Assembly (NCBI GenBank): GCA_963924555.1
Contig: OZ004585.1
Location: 3,113,488-3,177,487 of the forward strand
Origin: Crambe crambe
Taxonomy: Eukaryota > Porifera > Demospongiae > Poecilosclerida > Crambeidae
Length of the DNA: 64,000 nucleotides
Direction of reading: 5' to 3'
Position numbers and translations under genes: made by a program. Below the pieces are notes generated by a model. The model was not told where the DNA came from and did no database searches. It saw only the letters and a program-made list of their open reading frames with translations. Below, in pieces: positions 33,043-43,485 of this stretch (positions are counted from its first letter, which is position 1; each line of letters begins with the position of its first letter).

Positions 33043-36000
33043 GAAGAACCAATCACTTTAGGAAGTGTGGTCATTATGAAATCAATTATGGTTGTTTATC
33101 AGTCAGCTAGATAATCATGACACCTTGAAAGTCATGATGATTAGATATTGATCATTTGAAGTTCTCATAATAATTATTATGTGACTTGATTGTTTTTATA
33201 ATCTTGCATGTTTGTGTTACTATATACACACAAGTAGGAAAGAAAAATTCATTACTAGCAAGAGAAATATTTACATCCATCTCAAACTGGTGGATGAGGA
33301 ATCATCAGAGTCTTTCATTCACTGCAGCCATGGTCAGTCTCTGTGGTGATCATGCCTTGTTATGAAGATACATGTGAAATACCATCAGGGTCCAATGGCC
33401 AAACACTGGTCACATGTATGGTTTGTTGTGGCTTGCATGTTTAAATCCATCCTCTTCACTCCCAGGATCATTCATGCATAATCAGAATGCATTGGGGTCA
33501 ACACATGGACAATCACAGAACACATAAAGGGGAATAGTTAGCCTATGTAGTTGGATACTGTGGGTGTGGTTATTGAAATTGGAAGGGGTAAAAAAGGTAA
33601 CTAATACAGCCATCGCTTACTTATTTGTCTTTTTGACATAATGCATGCTAGAGGATTGACTAACAAAAAGTGACAGTAGCTGCTTCCAATGCTTCCAACA
33701 TAAGGAAGTGTGCAGAGATTTTCTAACTTATTCAGTAAAATGGGCACGGATGGTGGATGATAATTGAGGACTCACACTCTACAACTACAAGAGTGCCTTG
33801 GCAGATTCTGCCAGCATAATTTCGAGCATAATAGAAGTCAGAAGCATTTGCAAGCATAATAGAACATTTCTATGAGCATAATTTCATCCCAAGAAAAATT
33901 ATTACATCTAGTAACTATTGAATCCATGTAACTTTCTAAAGTGAACACTGTTGTTGTTCATTGAAGCCATCATCATGATCACAAGACACAATGAATCACA
34001 GTACTGTTGGTAATTACTAGGGAAAATTGTTACTCTGCTATGCATGAGAATCTATCTTACCAGACAAAGAACTGAACATTAGATAGCTCAATTACAAGAT
34101 GTTGACCCGTATGCACTACATGCATAATGTACAAGTTATATCAAATATGTTCCTTACATACCTCCATAGCAAATATGCACATGCTCAAATTCCAATGACA
34201 TACAAATAAAGCACATGCACATTGAATGAGACATAAATAATTAGTACCCTCTAATTCGCTTCTCAATGTTCGCTTCCATGCAAGGCCTGTAATCCTTGAT
34301 TTCATCGTTCTTGGCTTATGTTTCAGCATAGCACTAAAAGTTATCACTCGATAAGAAAACTGAAAATTAACTGAACTCTCACCTTTGCTTTTTAATCACT
34401 CATACATGCATCTCATTGCATGCACAAAGTTGATTACCTGATAATTGAGCAATGATCTCTGAATTATGATTTCATTATAATTAAGAAAACCCTCACTGTA
34501 TACTTTCAAAATACAAAGAAAATTGTGTAAAAATTAAATTTTAGAGATAAATAATCCAATAGTCTACTAGTCTACTGTTATCCTCAGTTATTCAGAGGGG
34601 GGGGGAGGGGGAGAAGAGGCGGCAATAACTATTTAGGGAATGTGGTCATTATACCAATAATTTCAGCTAGATAATCACCTTGAAAGTCATGATGATCATT
34701 TGAAATTCTCATAATTATGTGGCTTCAGATTCTTTGTACATTGCATGTTTGTGTACAGCTATAATTATATTATGAAAAGGAGCTGGATAGCTACTGGCTC
34801 AAAGTTATTAGGAAAGCAGACTCACTAGCAAGAAACATCAAGACACACATAACCACAAATGACTCCTCCCTCAATTAGCTGACCATTGGGGGAACCGATT
34901 CACTTGGAACTTCCACTAGCTGTCAGCCCTTCAGAGGTCAGGCAGGGCCATACCAGGATAGACCATCGACATTCTTGTTGCCTCCATTTCAATACAAGCT
35001 GTGTGTAAGGTTCAAAAAAGCTCATGAACAAGGGAGTTAAGTTACTCCTTCCCCCTCCAAATTTCAATATACCCACAATACTTAAGCTAAATCACTCCCT
35101 AGAAGAAAATAATTTGTATTGCTAGGCCTGGAAGATATAATAAGAATGCATCAGGCTCACCAGGATCAATCACAGGACACAAAAGAGGAGCAAGGTTGGG
35201 GGATATGGTACGGTTTTTGAAAATAGATCATCTTGAAAATAACAACTGTTGACAGTAGGAGAGAGGTTATGAAAAATATTCCAATGCTGGGCATCTCTGC
35301 CATCCCTACTTAGAGAGTACTATCATACTCTCTTGATAACACTGTATTTACCTTGTCACTGACTTGGCCATGACCATCGAACAACTGAAGACAGAACACC
35401 TTAAAGTTAGAGAGCCAAAATTTCAATAACCACACCTACTACTCTATCCCTACTTCACTCCCCATGAGCAGTCATGAGGAATTTATAAGTTGCTGCAAAA
35501 TCTATAGTGTTGAAATGAACTCCGGTGGAAATACACACTAGTGCAATGTAGCTAGTACAATAGCTAGTGCATCAAGGTGTACTTGTTAGTAGCATATTAT
35601 TGCTGCAGCAATTTCCCACACTAGAAGGATTTGAGCATCGAGTCAGTAACCAGTGCCTAGGATATTAACTCACAACACTCTGAGCATTGAGAGACCAGCC
35701 TAAAGAGCTCCTCTTGCACCCTGGGTCACAGTTGGCCTAGCACCAGGCTCTCTGGAAGGGCCTGACGCAAGGCTCTCTGGAAGGGCCTGACACAAGACTA
35801 GCATGAGCTAGGCCATCACAACCCTAGCCAGACCAGCTCATAAAGTAATGATGGAATCTCCTCAAATAGCAGACAAATTGTCAATTTTCAGAACTATTAT
35901 CATTCTTACTACCTTGCCATCCTGTACTATTGTACTCTCTGATTATTATGATTGTAAAACTGAGTATTGCAACGTAGAGTGTGAGAGACATTGATGCACA

Positions 36001-36284
36001 CAACTATTATAGCTAGTATGTGAAATAACTACTATACTAACACTAGCAGACAGACTTGCACTTATGGAAGCTGAGAAGTATAATACTGCTATTTTTGTTT
36101 ACTCTGATGGTACCATCTGATTGACAGTCCTAATACCAAAAAAAAGCTGATACAGTAAATTGCTTGAAATGCAACTACTACTAGAATAAGCTATAAATGC
36201 AGCCAATCAGCAACTAGCTGTCTAGCAAACAATAGTGAAAAATTCACACACTAGCTATAGCACAATCATATGACTACTGTTACT
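32830..36284. other. Inter-receptor region with duplicated 5' flanks and element relics
   Basis: No gene recognised. 34330-34700 is a diverged copy of the upstream region of receptor 1 (AATCACTCATNNNA, TGATCTCTGAATTATGATTT, CTCACTGTATACTTTCAA). 35297-35334 is a hairpin terminus relic (CCATCCCTACTTAGAGAG), and 35430-35470 resembles the centre of the 4619-5064 palindrome. 35738-35800 has a short tandem (CTCTCTGGAAGGGCCTGAC). 35920-36100 is the duplicated 3' flank of the receptor genes. Confidence 0.55.
33010..33042. repeat. G homopolymer (~32 bp)
   Basis: A pure poly-G run within a block (32830-33130) duplicated at 34445-34700, where the equivalent position is a shorter G-rich tract with one A. 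Its length is likely unstable or uncertain in assembly. Confidence 0.95.
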
Positions 36285-39200
36285 TTAAGGTTCCACTAAA
36301 GGTTCACGTAATTGTATTACAGTGCATGTGACAAACTTATCTTCATCTTTTCGTAGGGGCTTTGCTGGTACTACGTCATCTGTGGATGTACCATTTTCTG
36401 ATCTTGCTCTTGAATGTGGCAAGTTATTGGATATCTTTGCTTTAATTTTCTGCCATTTTTTCGACTTCGAGATGTAAAGGAGATAAAATTGATAAACGGT
36501 GATAATGATCATGTTGACAAACACTATTCCCACTAATACATTGACTAGTGCCGTCCTGTTAACTTGAGTAAGAGTAGCAGCTGATAGAGTGATGAGATTT
36601 AAATATATCGAACTCTCCATGATCTCTATATAGAAATTTTTGTACACTCTTCCAGAAATCCAAGCTATGCCCCCAACTCCAGTAAATGTTACGACAATTG
36701 CTAACAGGCTTTTATTTGTGTCCCCAAGTGAATTGAATGAGAATACGATATAAAGAACACAGCGTACCAACAAGAGGAATCCAGTCCAATAGCGAGAGTT
36801 CCTCTTGTATGGGGCAAAGTAGGAGTCCAGTAGAGGTTTTATCCTTAGAAGCATGCGGGCACACTTTCTAGGTGAAAAACGATAGAGTTGAGTTCCAAAT
36901 AGGAGGAAGACGGTGTAAGGAAGGAAGAAGAATATGACAACCGATAAAGTAATCACTGCTAGAAAGAGATGTTTTGAATGTAAGTAAGCCACATTGGCAT
37001 CTTTCAGCCATACTCGCACCCTCTTTCCATGGGGATATTCTAAGCTGACTGAGGAGAAGACGGCAATAATTACCTGCAAGATTTTAGTGTACGACATGAG
37101 AATAAGGGTAGCAAGGACTGCAACAGGGTTATGTCCTATCAATTTAGAGACTGTCATAGAATACCTGCTGGTCACTATCATAAAGCCAATTAACAGCCAG
37201 ACATACAGAGGAAAAGCATACTGAAGCCAAGTTTGTATGTATGCATCCAGTCCATCAAAGAAGCAAGTCTGAAAACCGAGATCAAGGTTCAACCAGGCTA
37301 TGAATACTGTTAGGACGTTAACGCTATCTGTGAGGAAGAACAACCTTCTATTGACCTGTACAAAGTTAGCATAGAGAATCAGGCTGTTGATCATTCCTGT
37401 GGCAACTGTTAGTTTAAAGAATGACAAGTACATGACTAAGGCTATTCCTGCTACTGCAAAGGGAAGCAGTAGGGATAGATACTTATTTGAACATTGCCCA
37501 CAAGCTGAAGTACCGAGCAAGAGGCTATAGTTTGTTGCACACTGTCCGCATAAAACTCCTGTTCGATTCATGGCACACTGGATGTCCAGATCATCTGTAG
37601 AGATTTCAAGCGTGCTTGTTTTGCAGTAGTCAGGTGGACAAGAGGGATAGAGAATCAAACCTTGATAGGTAGCGTTGTCATCCCTTAAAATGCTCATCCA
37701 AAATATTACTGTATTCTTTTTGAGGATGATGTTTTCTTTCCCAATAATGCACTCAGTGTTATATGGTTGTAATCGTTCCTCACATAAACACTGATCATCT
37801 TGTAGATTAAATGCTTCTGGACAGGGAAGGAATGTCACATGAATGACTTTATAAGCATTTCCAGTATCATGACATGGACCATCAGGATAAATCGTTAAGC
37901 TTGCTGAATCATTTCGGGAATAGAGAGTATAAATCAAACTTGAGCAATTTCGTGAGACCTTTTGAAGATTTTGACCAACTCTCATCCTGGTATTTTCACT
38001 TGTTATTGCCACTACTGTAGTAGAAACAGTGCTTCCTCTTTGACCTAATGCTTTGACATTCAAATTAATGCTTTGTCCTCTGAAAATAGTTGCATAAGTC
38101 TCTGTTATGTTGCATTCATAGTTGTAGTGTTCATCATAGCAAAAACACAATAGATATGGTTCAGATGCTATTTGGTGAGTCTCCTCATCAAGTGATACCA
38201 CTCTAAGTAAGCTATATATATGATTGCTCTTTATCTGATCCATATATTCTTCAATCAATGGATTTAAAGGGATGTGATATAATCGGCAATTATCTAATAA
38301 TCCACCATATAAAAAACTACCATCGATTCCTGCTGAGTCAAGATAAGAGTTGATGGTAATTATGCTGTTTTTAAGGTCATTCAATTGCAAAAAGCAATAT
38401 GGAAGTTTAATGAATGGAATACTTGGGATCACATTGTCACATTGACTGGGTGTGACAATGTCCTTGTGAAATATTGCTCCTCCATAGTCAGTGGCACTGT
38501 TGTGAGAAGTTTCAAGAGTAATGTGCGATGCTAAAGTCAGAGATGCTGCATTAATGAAATACATTGCACCACCAGTTCTTGCAGAGTTAGAAGAAAATTT
38601 CAGCATCCCTTCGAAAGTGACTGCTGTACTTATTGCATTCAATGCACCGCCATCTCTTCCAGCTCTGTTGGCGGTAAATGTTGTGATTCCTGCAAATGAT
38701 ATGCTCCCATATTGTGAACTAGTTCCACCTCCTGCTAGTGTAGCACTGTTATTGTGAAATGATGTGTTTCCTTTAAACACTACAGCAGTATTGAAGGAAT
38801 ACAAGGCACCTCCTTCTGTGGCTGTATTATTGATGAATGAAGTAGTTCTGATAAATGTCAGTTCCCCTCGAATAGAATATATTGCTCCTCCATTACCATT
38901 TGTTTTATGATTGCAGATTACTGTGCTGCCATTGAATATAATGGATGTATCGACTAGTATAATAGTTCTAAAATTCACAATGTTATTCTTTATTCTAGTT
39001 CTTCCATTCAATACAATTTTACCATGGTCCGTCCCAATGACTGTACCTCGGTTGTTCTCAAAAATAGTATCACCATAGAATAACACAGTGCTGTTTTTTA
39101 TTGTCATTACTTGTAGTAAATCAGCATTATTATTAGAAAATGTAGATATTCCTTCGAACTTTACCAAACTGTGCATTATTCGGAATGTGCTATTTCTACA

Positions 39201-40625
39201 ATGAGTTGTTGTGCTGTTCTTGATTGTGACATTTTGAGCTCTTATAAACAAAATTTGAACTGCACTTGCAAATAGTCCATAATTACTGACAAAATTGGCT
39301 GATATGAGTGTGCTGGCTGTGTTTGTTTTAGGATCTTCACGTATATAAATTCCACCACCTTCTACAGCTCTATTGCTCACAAAACTAACATTTTTGCCAT
39401 TAATTATAACAGAAGAACAGTATGAATATAGTGCACCACCATTACGTGCTGTATTGTTACAAAAGTATGTACTATCTGATATATGGATTGTACTATCATT
39501 TACTACACGTACAGCTCCTCCACTGTATGCTACATTTCCTGAAAAATGGTTACTCGGAGTTCCATGTAGAGTGACAGATGATTCTACTGCAGTAATCGCA
39601 CCACCAATCTCAGCCAACTGTCCAATGAAAATATTTCCAGTAAATAACACATTCACAGCATATAATATTAAGGCTCCACCTGATTCATTGGCATTATTGT
39701 TGGTAAAATTATTTCCAATAATTTTCAGATCAATAATTTTCAGATGATTTACATTAAAAGCCATGATGGCTCCACCTGATCTTTTTGCAACATTCCTAGT
39801 GAAATCATTTCCAAGGAGTATCATGTAATTTATACCTGAAACAGAAATGGCTCCTCCAAAGTTTCCTGCATTATTTCGAAAGAACTTATTTCCAATGAGC
39901 TTGAGGTGATTTTCGTATAAAGCAGCAATGGATCCACCTGAATCAGCTGCATGATTGTTGAAGAATATATTTCTGTTGAGTGTTGAATGAGTTATATTGA
40001 TAACAGTAATCACACCACCTGAATATCTTGCTATATTTCCAATGAAAGTGTTACCAATGAGAGTTAAATGACTTTGATTTGCACCAACTATAGCTCCTGC
40101 AACATCATTGATGATTCCTCTGAAGAAACATTTGATTATTGTGATGTTCGAGTGATCTAAATGAACTGCTCGTGCTTTTATTTCTCTAGAAACTTTCCCT
40201 TGAAATATCGAATTAGAAATTATGATTTTTATGCTTTTGAAGAAATCTAACATTCTTAAATTTCGATCATGCTCATACAAGAACACAAACTTCATTCGGT
40301 TGATGCTTGCATAGGTGACGTTGTGCCATCGAATAGTGAAGTTGTCCATGCATAAGATGGTGGCATTATCTGAACCTTTAATGGTAATGTTGGATACATG
40401 TTCAATATACAGTGGATGTCGTGCACTGTGATTTCCAGGTAAGATCACAAATGTAGCTCCAGATGTGAAGAATTTTACACTTTCATTGATGTACTGATCA
40501 AATGTGAGACATGAAGAGTTGAATGAAGGGAGACAATTTGGTGTCACATAGTGCAGAGTTTGGAATGAAGTACTTAGCATCACCATATGAAGCAAAATGT
40601 ACAACTTGAAGGACTCCATGTTCAA
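36285..40625 (-). CDS. Beta-helix (PMP-like repeat) multi-pass membrane receptor, copy 2
   Basis: Intronless 1446-aa paralogue of copy 1 with the same layout: signal peptide, beta-helix repeats, Cys-rich juxtamembrane block, 8-10 membrane helices, short cytoplasmic tail ending QLREPLVEP. By eye the first ~290 residues differ at only a handful of sites, and the membrane domain at a few dozen. Residues about 290-600 and 740-820 differ much more, including a short duplication (LKIIDLKIIGNN) and loss of a segment near 318. It is about 8.36 kb from copy 1 in the same orientation, with related 3' flanks, so it arose by tandem segmental duplication. It has an intact frame throughout and a TATA box, so it is probably functional. 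Function is not inferable beyond an extracellular recognition or adhesion surface coupled to a membrane domain. Confidence 0.88.
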   Translation of the reverse strand: MNMESFKLYILLHMVMLSTSFQTLHYVTPNCLPSFNSSCLTFDQYINESVKFFTSGATFVILPGNHSARHPLYIEHVSNITIKGSDNATILCMDNFTIRWHNVTYASINRMKFVFLYEHDRNLRMLDFFKSIKIIISNSIFQGKVSREIKARAVHLDHSNITIIKCFFRGIINDVAGAIVGANQSHLTLIGNTFIGNIARYSGGVITVINITHSTLNRNIFFNNHAADSGGSIAALYENHLKLIGNKFFRNNAGNFGGAISVSGINYMILLGNDFTRNVAKRSGGAIMAFNVNHLKIIDLKIIGNNFTNNNANESGGALILYAVNVLFTGNIFIGQLAEIGGAITAVESSVTLHGTPSNHFSGNVAYSGGAVRVVNDSTIHISDSTYFCNNTARNGGALYSYCSSVIINGKNVSFVSNRAVEGGGIYIREDPKTNTASTLISANFVSNYGLFASAVQILFIRAQNVTIKNSTTTHCRNSTFRIMHSLVKFEGISTFSNNNADLLQVMTIKNSTVLFYGDTIFENNRGTVIGTDHGKIVLNGRTRIKNNIVNFRTIILVDTSIIFNGSTVICNHKTNGNGGAIYSIRGELTFIRTTSFINNTATEGGALYSFNTAVVFKGNTSFHNNSATLAGGGTSSQYGSISFAGITTFTANRAGRDGGALNAISTAVTFEGMLKFSSNSARTGGAMYFINAASLTLASHITLETSHNSATDYGGAIFHKDIVTPSQCDNVIPSIPFIKLPYCFLQLNDLKNSIITINSYLDSAGIDGSFLYGGLLDNCRLYHIPLNPLIEEYMDQIKSNHIYSLLRVVSLDEETHQIASEPYLLCFCYDEHYNYECNITETYATIFRGQSINLNVKALGQRGSTVSTTVVAITSENTRMRVGQNLQKVSRNCSSLIYTLYSRNDSASLTIYPDGPCHDTGNAYKVIHVTFLPCPEAFNLQDDQCLCEERLQPYNTECIIGKENIILKKNTVIFWMSILRDDNATYQGLILYPSCPPDYCKTSTLEISTDDLDIQCAMNRTGVLCGQCATNYSLLLGTSACGQCSNKYLSLLLPFAVAGIALVMYLSFFKLTVATGMINSLILYANFVQVNRRLFFLTDSVNVLTVFIAWLNLDLGFQTCFFDGLDAYIQTWLQYAFPLYVWLLIGFMIVTSRYSMTVSKLIGHNPVAVLATLILMSYTKILQVIIAVFSSVSLEYPHGKRVRVWLKDANVAYLHSKHLFLAVITLSVVIFFFLPYTVFLLFGTQLYRFSPRKCARMLLRIKPLLDSYFAPYKRNSRYWTGFLLLVRCVLYIVFSFNSLGDTNKSLLAIVVTFTGVGGIAWISGRVYKNFYIEIMESSIYLNLITLSAATLTQVNRTALVNVLVGIVFVNMIIITVYQFYLLYISKSKKWQKIKAKISNNLPHSRARSENGTSTDDVVPAKPLRKDEDKFVTCTVIQLREPLVEP

Positions 40626-40666
40626 AGAGTTTGATGATCAGAACTGAACAGTGCTTTCCTTTATTC

Positions 40667-40675
40667 TTTTATATA
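40667..40675 (-). promoter_or_regulatory. TATA box of receptor copy 2
   Basis: On the minus strand TATATAAAAG lies about 42-50 bp upstream of the ATG at 40625, in the position equivalent to the TATA box of copy 1, though the sequence between has diverged. Confidence 0.55.
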
Positions 40676-40799
40676 GCTTCACAATGATATACATTTGACT
40701 TTCAATTACACATAACTAGCTTTTTAATAACTAACAACCAGATCATCATGAAGCTGTGAGAAGGTTTTTGAAAACAATTGCTAAGCCAAAGAGCAAACA

Positions 40800-41290
40800 G
40801 TCAGATAGCTAACTGTGTGTATCAATAAAAGCTCTGTCAACTTTCAATAGCCTATTCCCACCAAGATATTAGTGGAGACACATGGAATAATTATATAATG
40901 GCTTATTAGTTAATACCAATGCATGTATGGTTATGCAAAGATCTTAATGTTTTATCTAAAGATCAAAAGGTCGAAAACAGTTTAGCTAACTACATAGCTG
41001 TTATAAAGATAGTTATGTGTAAAAAAATAAAGTCAGATATATCAATAAAAACTCTGTTAACTTTCAATAGCCTACTTTTAGCTATCTCCACCAAGATAAT
41101 TTATTTGGGGGAAGAAGAGGCAATTATCCATGTTTTAAAAATAAATTATAGAGATAAGTCAAAATAGCTAGCTAGTCGGATAGCTAAGTAACTGTGTGTA
41201 TTGAAGCTCTGCCAACTTTCAATAGCCTACTGTTATCTCCGCCAAGATATTTTGGGGGAGAAGAGTCAATTATGGAGGAATACACTATTA
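40800..41290. repeat. Three diverged ~150-bp repeats upstream of receptor copy 2
   Basis: AACTTTCAATAGCCTA followed by a CACCAAGAT / CGCCAAGAT box and GGGGGAGAAGAG occurs around 40830, 41060 and 41215. The same motif string appears upstream of copy 1 (32890-33060) and at 34490-34620. Confidence 0.65.
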
Positions 41291-41299
41291 TGGTTTTTC

Positions 41300-42064
41300 T
41301 GTTTTCAGTTAGTTGAAGTTACATGCACAGTATGAATTTGTACAATAATATACATAGTCAAAATATTCCGAATGTAAGTGACATTCTGGCCTCATTATAC
41401 AGCAAGTAGCTAATGATGGGTGCAGTGTACAGAAATAAAAATAATTATGATACAGCATCATTTTAACCTAGCAACTATTCCAGTCATTAGGAGACTACCC
41501 ACAGGTTCAGTCTTACATCAGGCAACAACAATGAGAGCAAGTTACTCAAGCAGCTGATGATTATTATATCAAACACCTCACACCTGCATACTGTAGTGTC
41601 CCATAGATAGAAGGAAAACCACCATGGGGCATGGTTCAACAGAGAAGTTTACACCACAGACACAGTGTGTGGGAGTATATACCTGGAGGTGGCCAACCAT
41701 GCCATTTGCTAGTCTGGAACCTAGCCTCGAACCCAGCCCCTCTTTTCCTTTTCTCCAAAAAAAGGAAAAAAGAGGCTGGGTTCGAGGCTAGTCTGGAACC
41801 CTCCTCTAACACTGTAGTAGGAATGTCAGTCCCAGAATGCAAAATGTTCTGAGTTTCTAGCTAGGTGCAGGCTGATCACCAACCATAAAATAATAAAAGC
41901 TCTAGCTAGATGAACTGATTTATTAGACCAATGAGCTATGAGTCATGTCACAATAAAATGTCACAATAAACAGTGGGTATAAAAAGAATAGTGTAAAAAA
42001 TTGTGTGCTTTTTTTTTTTTTTTTTTTTTGTGGCTTAAGAACGTAGCTAGCTACTAGCTATCTT
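41300..42064. other. Intergenic, with a small TA-flanked foldback
   Basis: Contains the foldback at 41725-41792 and a T-homopolymer at 42011-42030 just past the GTPase stop codon. Nothing else was recognised. Confidence 0.5.
41725..41792. mobile_element. ~68-bp foldback element
   Basis: GCCTCGAACCCAGCC at the left and GGCTGGGTTCGAGGC at the right surround a TTTTCC/GGAAAA core. It is flanked by TA on both sides and by a direct copy of TAGTCTGGAACC. Confidence 0.7.
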
Positions 42065-43414
42065 TTAAACTTCTTCTCTGTCTTTAATTGCACTATGAAT
42101 TTTAAAGGCCATCATAGTCCCCCCAGCGCTAACACCACCTCCAATAACAGCACCCAAAACAAGACCCAATCCAGCTGCTATACCAAAACTAGGGATGCCA
42201 ATAGCCAATGCACCAATCAGTGCCCCAGTAGTAGCACCTGCTGCAGTAACACTTGTAGTAACGCCCAAAAAAATTCCAGCTTTCTCTAGAAAGCGTCGTA
42301 AACTACTTTTCGGTGGGACAACAATGGGTTGATCAGGTACAGCAAACAGATTCGAATCGTTTTTTACATCTTTGTCTTCTTTAAATCGATGGCAATTAAG
42401 TTGCATAAGTACAAAAATTGCTTCTGCAGCTTCAGAAATAGTACCAATATTGTCAGCATTATTCATTTCAGCAGAAGTTAGGTTTTCCTGAATTCTGGAC
42501 TTCTCTCCAGCTTTGGCAGCTACATCATAAATATGGCTATAGAGATCACCTAACCAATAATCAGAGTCATTTAGAATTGAAGGCTCTTTAGCCATTCCAG
42601 CAGAAACTATTGGAATATCACTAGCATGGATACCAGCCTCTTTTAATGAAGCCTGTACTTTTTTTTTCCATTCTTGGATCCTTTCTTTGAAGTCACACTT
42701 TACTTGTGATTCTTTCTTTCCCACCTGCCTGTAACGTTTAGCAATGGCATTAGCAAATGTTAATACTATGATACACCGCTTCCAGATATCAGGTTCCAGT
42801 GCTGCATTTAGCATCTCCAATGTCTTCACCTCCTTTTTAAGCACATTTTCACTTCTTGGTAATGCAACTGATATGCAATATAAAAATATACCTACATATT
42901 TACACTCTCTGCGTATGTTGGAAATATATTCATCTTCTTTTCCTGAAGCATCGTTGAATCCTGGAGTGTCATATATAATAACTTCCACATTCATTCCTGG
43001 TTCTTTCCATGTGTGTGCTGTGACTTTTGAAGTCTCTCGATTTAGTGTGTCGCCTTCTTTGAAGACATTCCTTCCTACTATGCCATTTAAGAGAGTACTC
43101 TTGCCAGCACCAGTTTGTCCACAGGCCATAATTCGACAAACTTTCTTTCTTTCCACGCTTTTGATGATAGTAGCTTTCTCTTCCGCAGTGAGGGTGATGC
43201 CTAGCTTCTCCGCAGCTTCATCGCATATACTATTAACAACTTCACCTGGACAAACTTGGCATTCAGTGGCACAACTAGCATGACTTGGATTTTGCAAGTC
43301 TAACCCTTTCTCAGCTTCAGAAATTTGGCTTTTCTGGAGGGAATCTTCAATTTCTTTCTCATATTCGGCTTCAAAAGGAGAAAGATCTGGTCTCTCGGAA
43401 GACGTGCTAGACAT
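42065..43414 (-). CDS. AIG1/GIMAP-like GTPase with hydrophobic C-terminus
   Basis: Single-exon 449-aa protein. It has an acidic N-terminal region (1-90), then a Toc34/AIG1-type G domain: P-loop GQTGAGKST (99-107), a Thr-rich switch around 123-134, G3 DTPG (149-152), the family-typical VLTFAN in place of NKxD (217-222), and SAGMA (271-275). Residues about 380-437 are a Gly/Ala-rich hydrophobic region (GALIGALAIGIPSFGIAAGL…) likely to insert in or hairpin into a membrane, as in some GIMAPs. This predicts a GTP-dependent, membrane-associated dimerising GTPase. The family acts in lymphocyte survival in vertebrates and in pathogen responses elsewhere; the role here is unknown. It is divergently arranged with the GTPase at 43486, with 71 bp between the start codons. 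Confidence 0.88.
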   Translation of the reverse strand: MSSTSSERPDLSPFEAEYEKEIEDSLQKSQISEAEKGLDLQNPSHASCATECQVCPGEVVNSICDEAAEKLGITLTAEEKATIIKSVERKKVCRIMACGQTGAGKSTLLNGIVGRNVFKEGDTLNRETSKVTAHTWKEPGMNVEVIIYDTPGFNDASGKEDEYISNIRRECKYVGIFLYCISVALPRSENVLKKEVKTLEMLNAALEPDIWKRCIIVLTFANAIAKRYRQVGKKESQVKCDFKERIQEWKKKVQASLKEAGIHASDIPIVSAGMAKEPSILNDSDYWLGDLYSHIYDVAAKAGEKSRIQENLTSAEMNNADNIGTISEAAEAIFVLMQLNCHRFKEDKDVKNDSNLFAVPDQPIVVPPKSSLRRFLEKAGIFLGVTTSVTAAGATTGALIGALAIGIPSFGIAAGLGLVLGAVIGGGVSAGGTMMAFKIHSAIKDREEV

Positions 43415-43485
43415 ATCGACATATAGCTATCGATGACATCACCTATGTACTAGCTAGGTCACATGATCAGGCTCCGTGTATTAAA
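43415..43485. promoter_or_regulatory. 71-bp shared intergenic region of the divergent GTPase pair
   Basis: The only DNA between the two start codons holds GATGACATCACC (CRE/AP-1-like) and GTCACATGATC (E-box-like). A bidirectional promoter, or a promoter lying partly within the coding regions, is implied by the spacing; factor assignments are guesses. Confidence 0.45.

Noticed and set aside
27914..40625. Bacterial (chlamydial) contamination, because of the PMP-like repeats and lack of introns
   Set aside because: The proteins continue into a eukaryote-like Cys-rich and multi-pass domain, have TATA promoters, and their family members are embedded among intron-containing animal genes and inside an animal gene's intron.
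42095..43283. Plus-strand frames opposite the GTPase at 42065-43414
   Set aside because: Antisense shadows; the minus frame contains all GTPase motifs.
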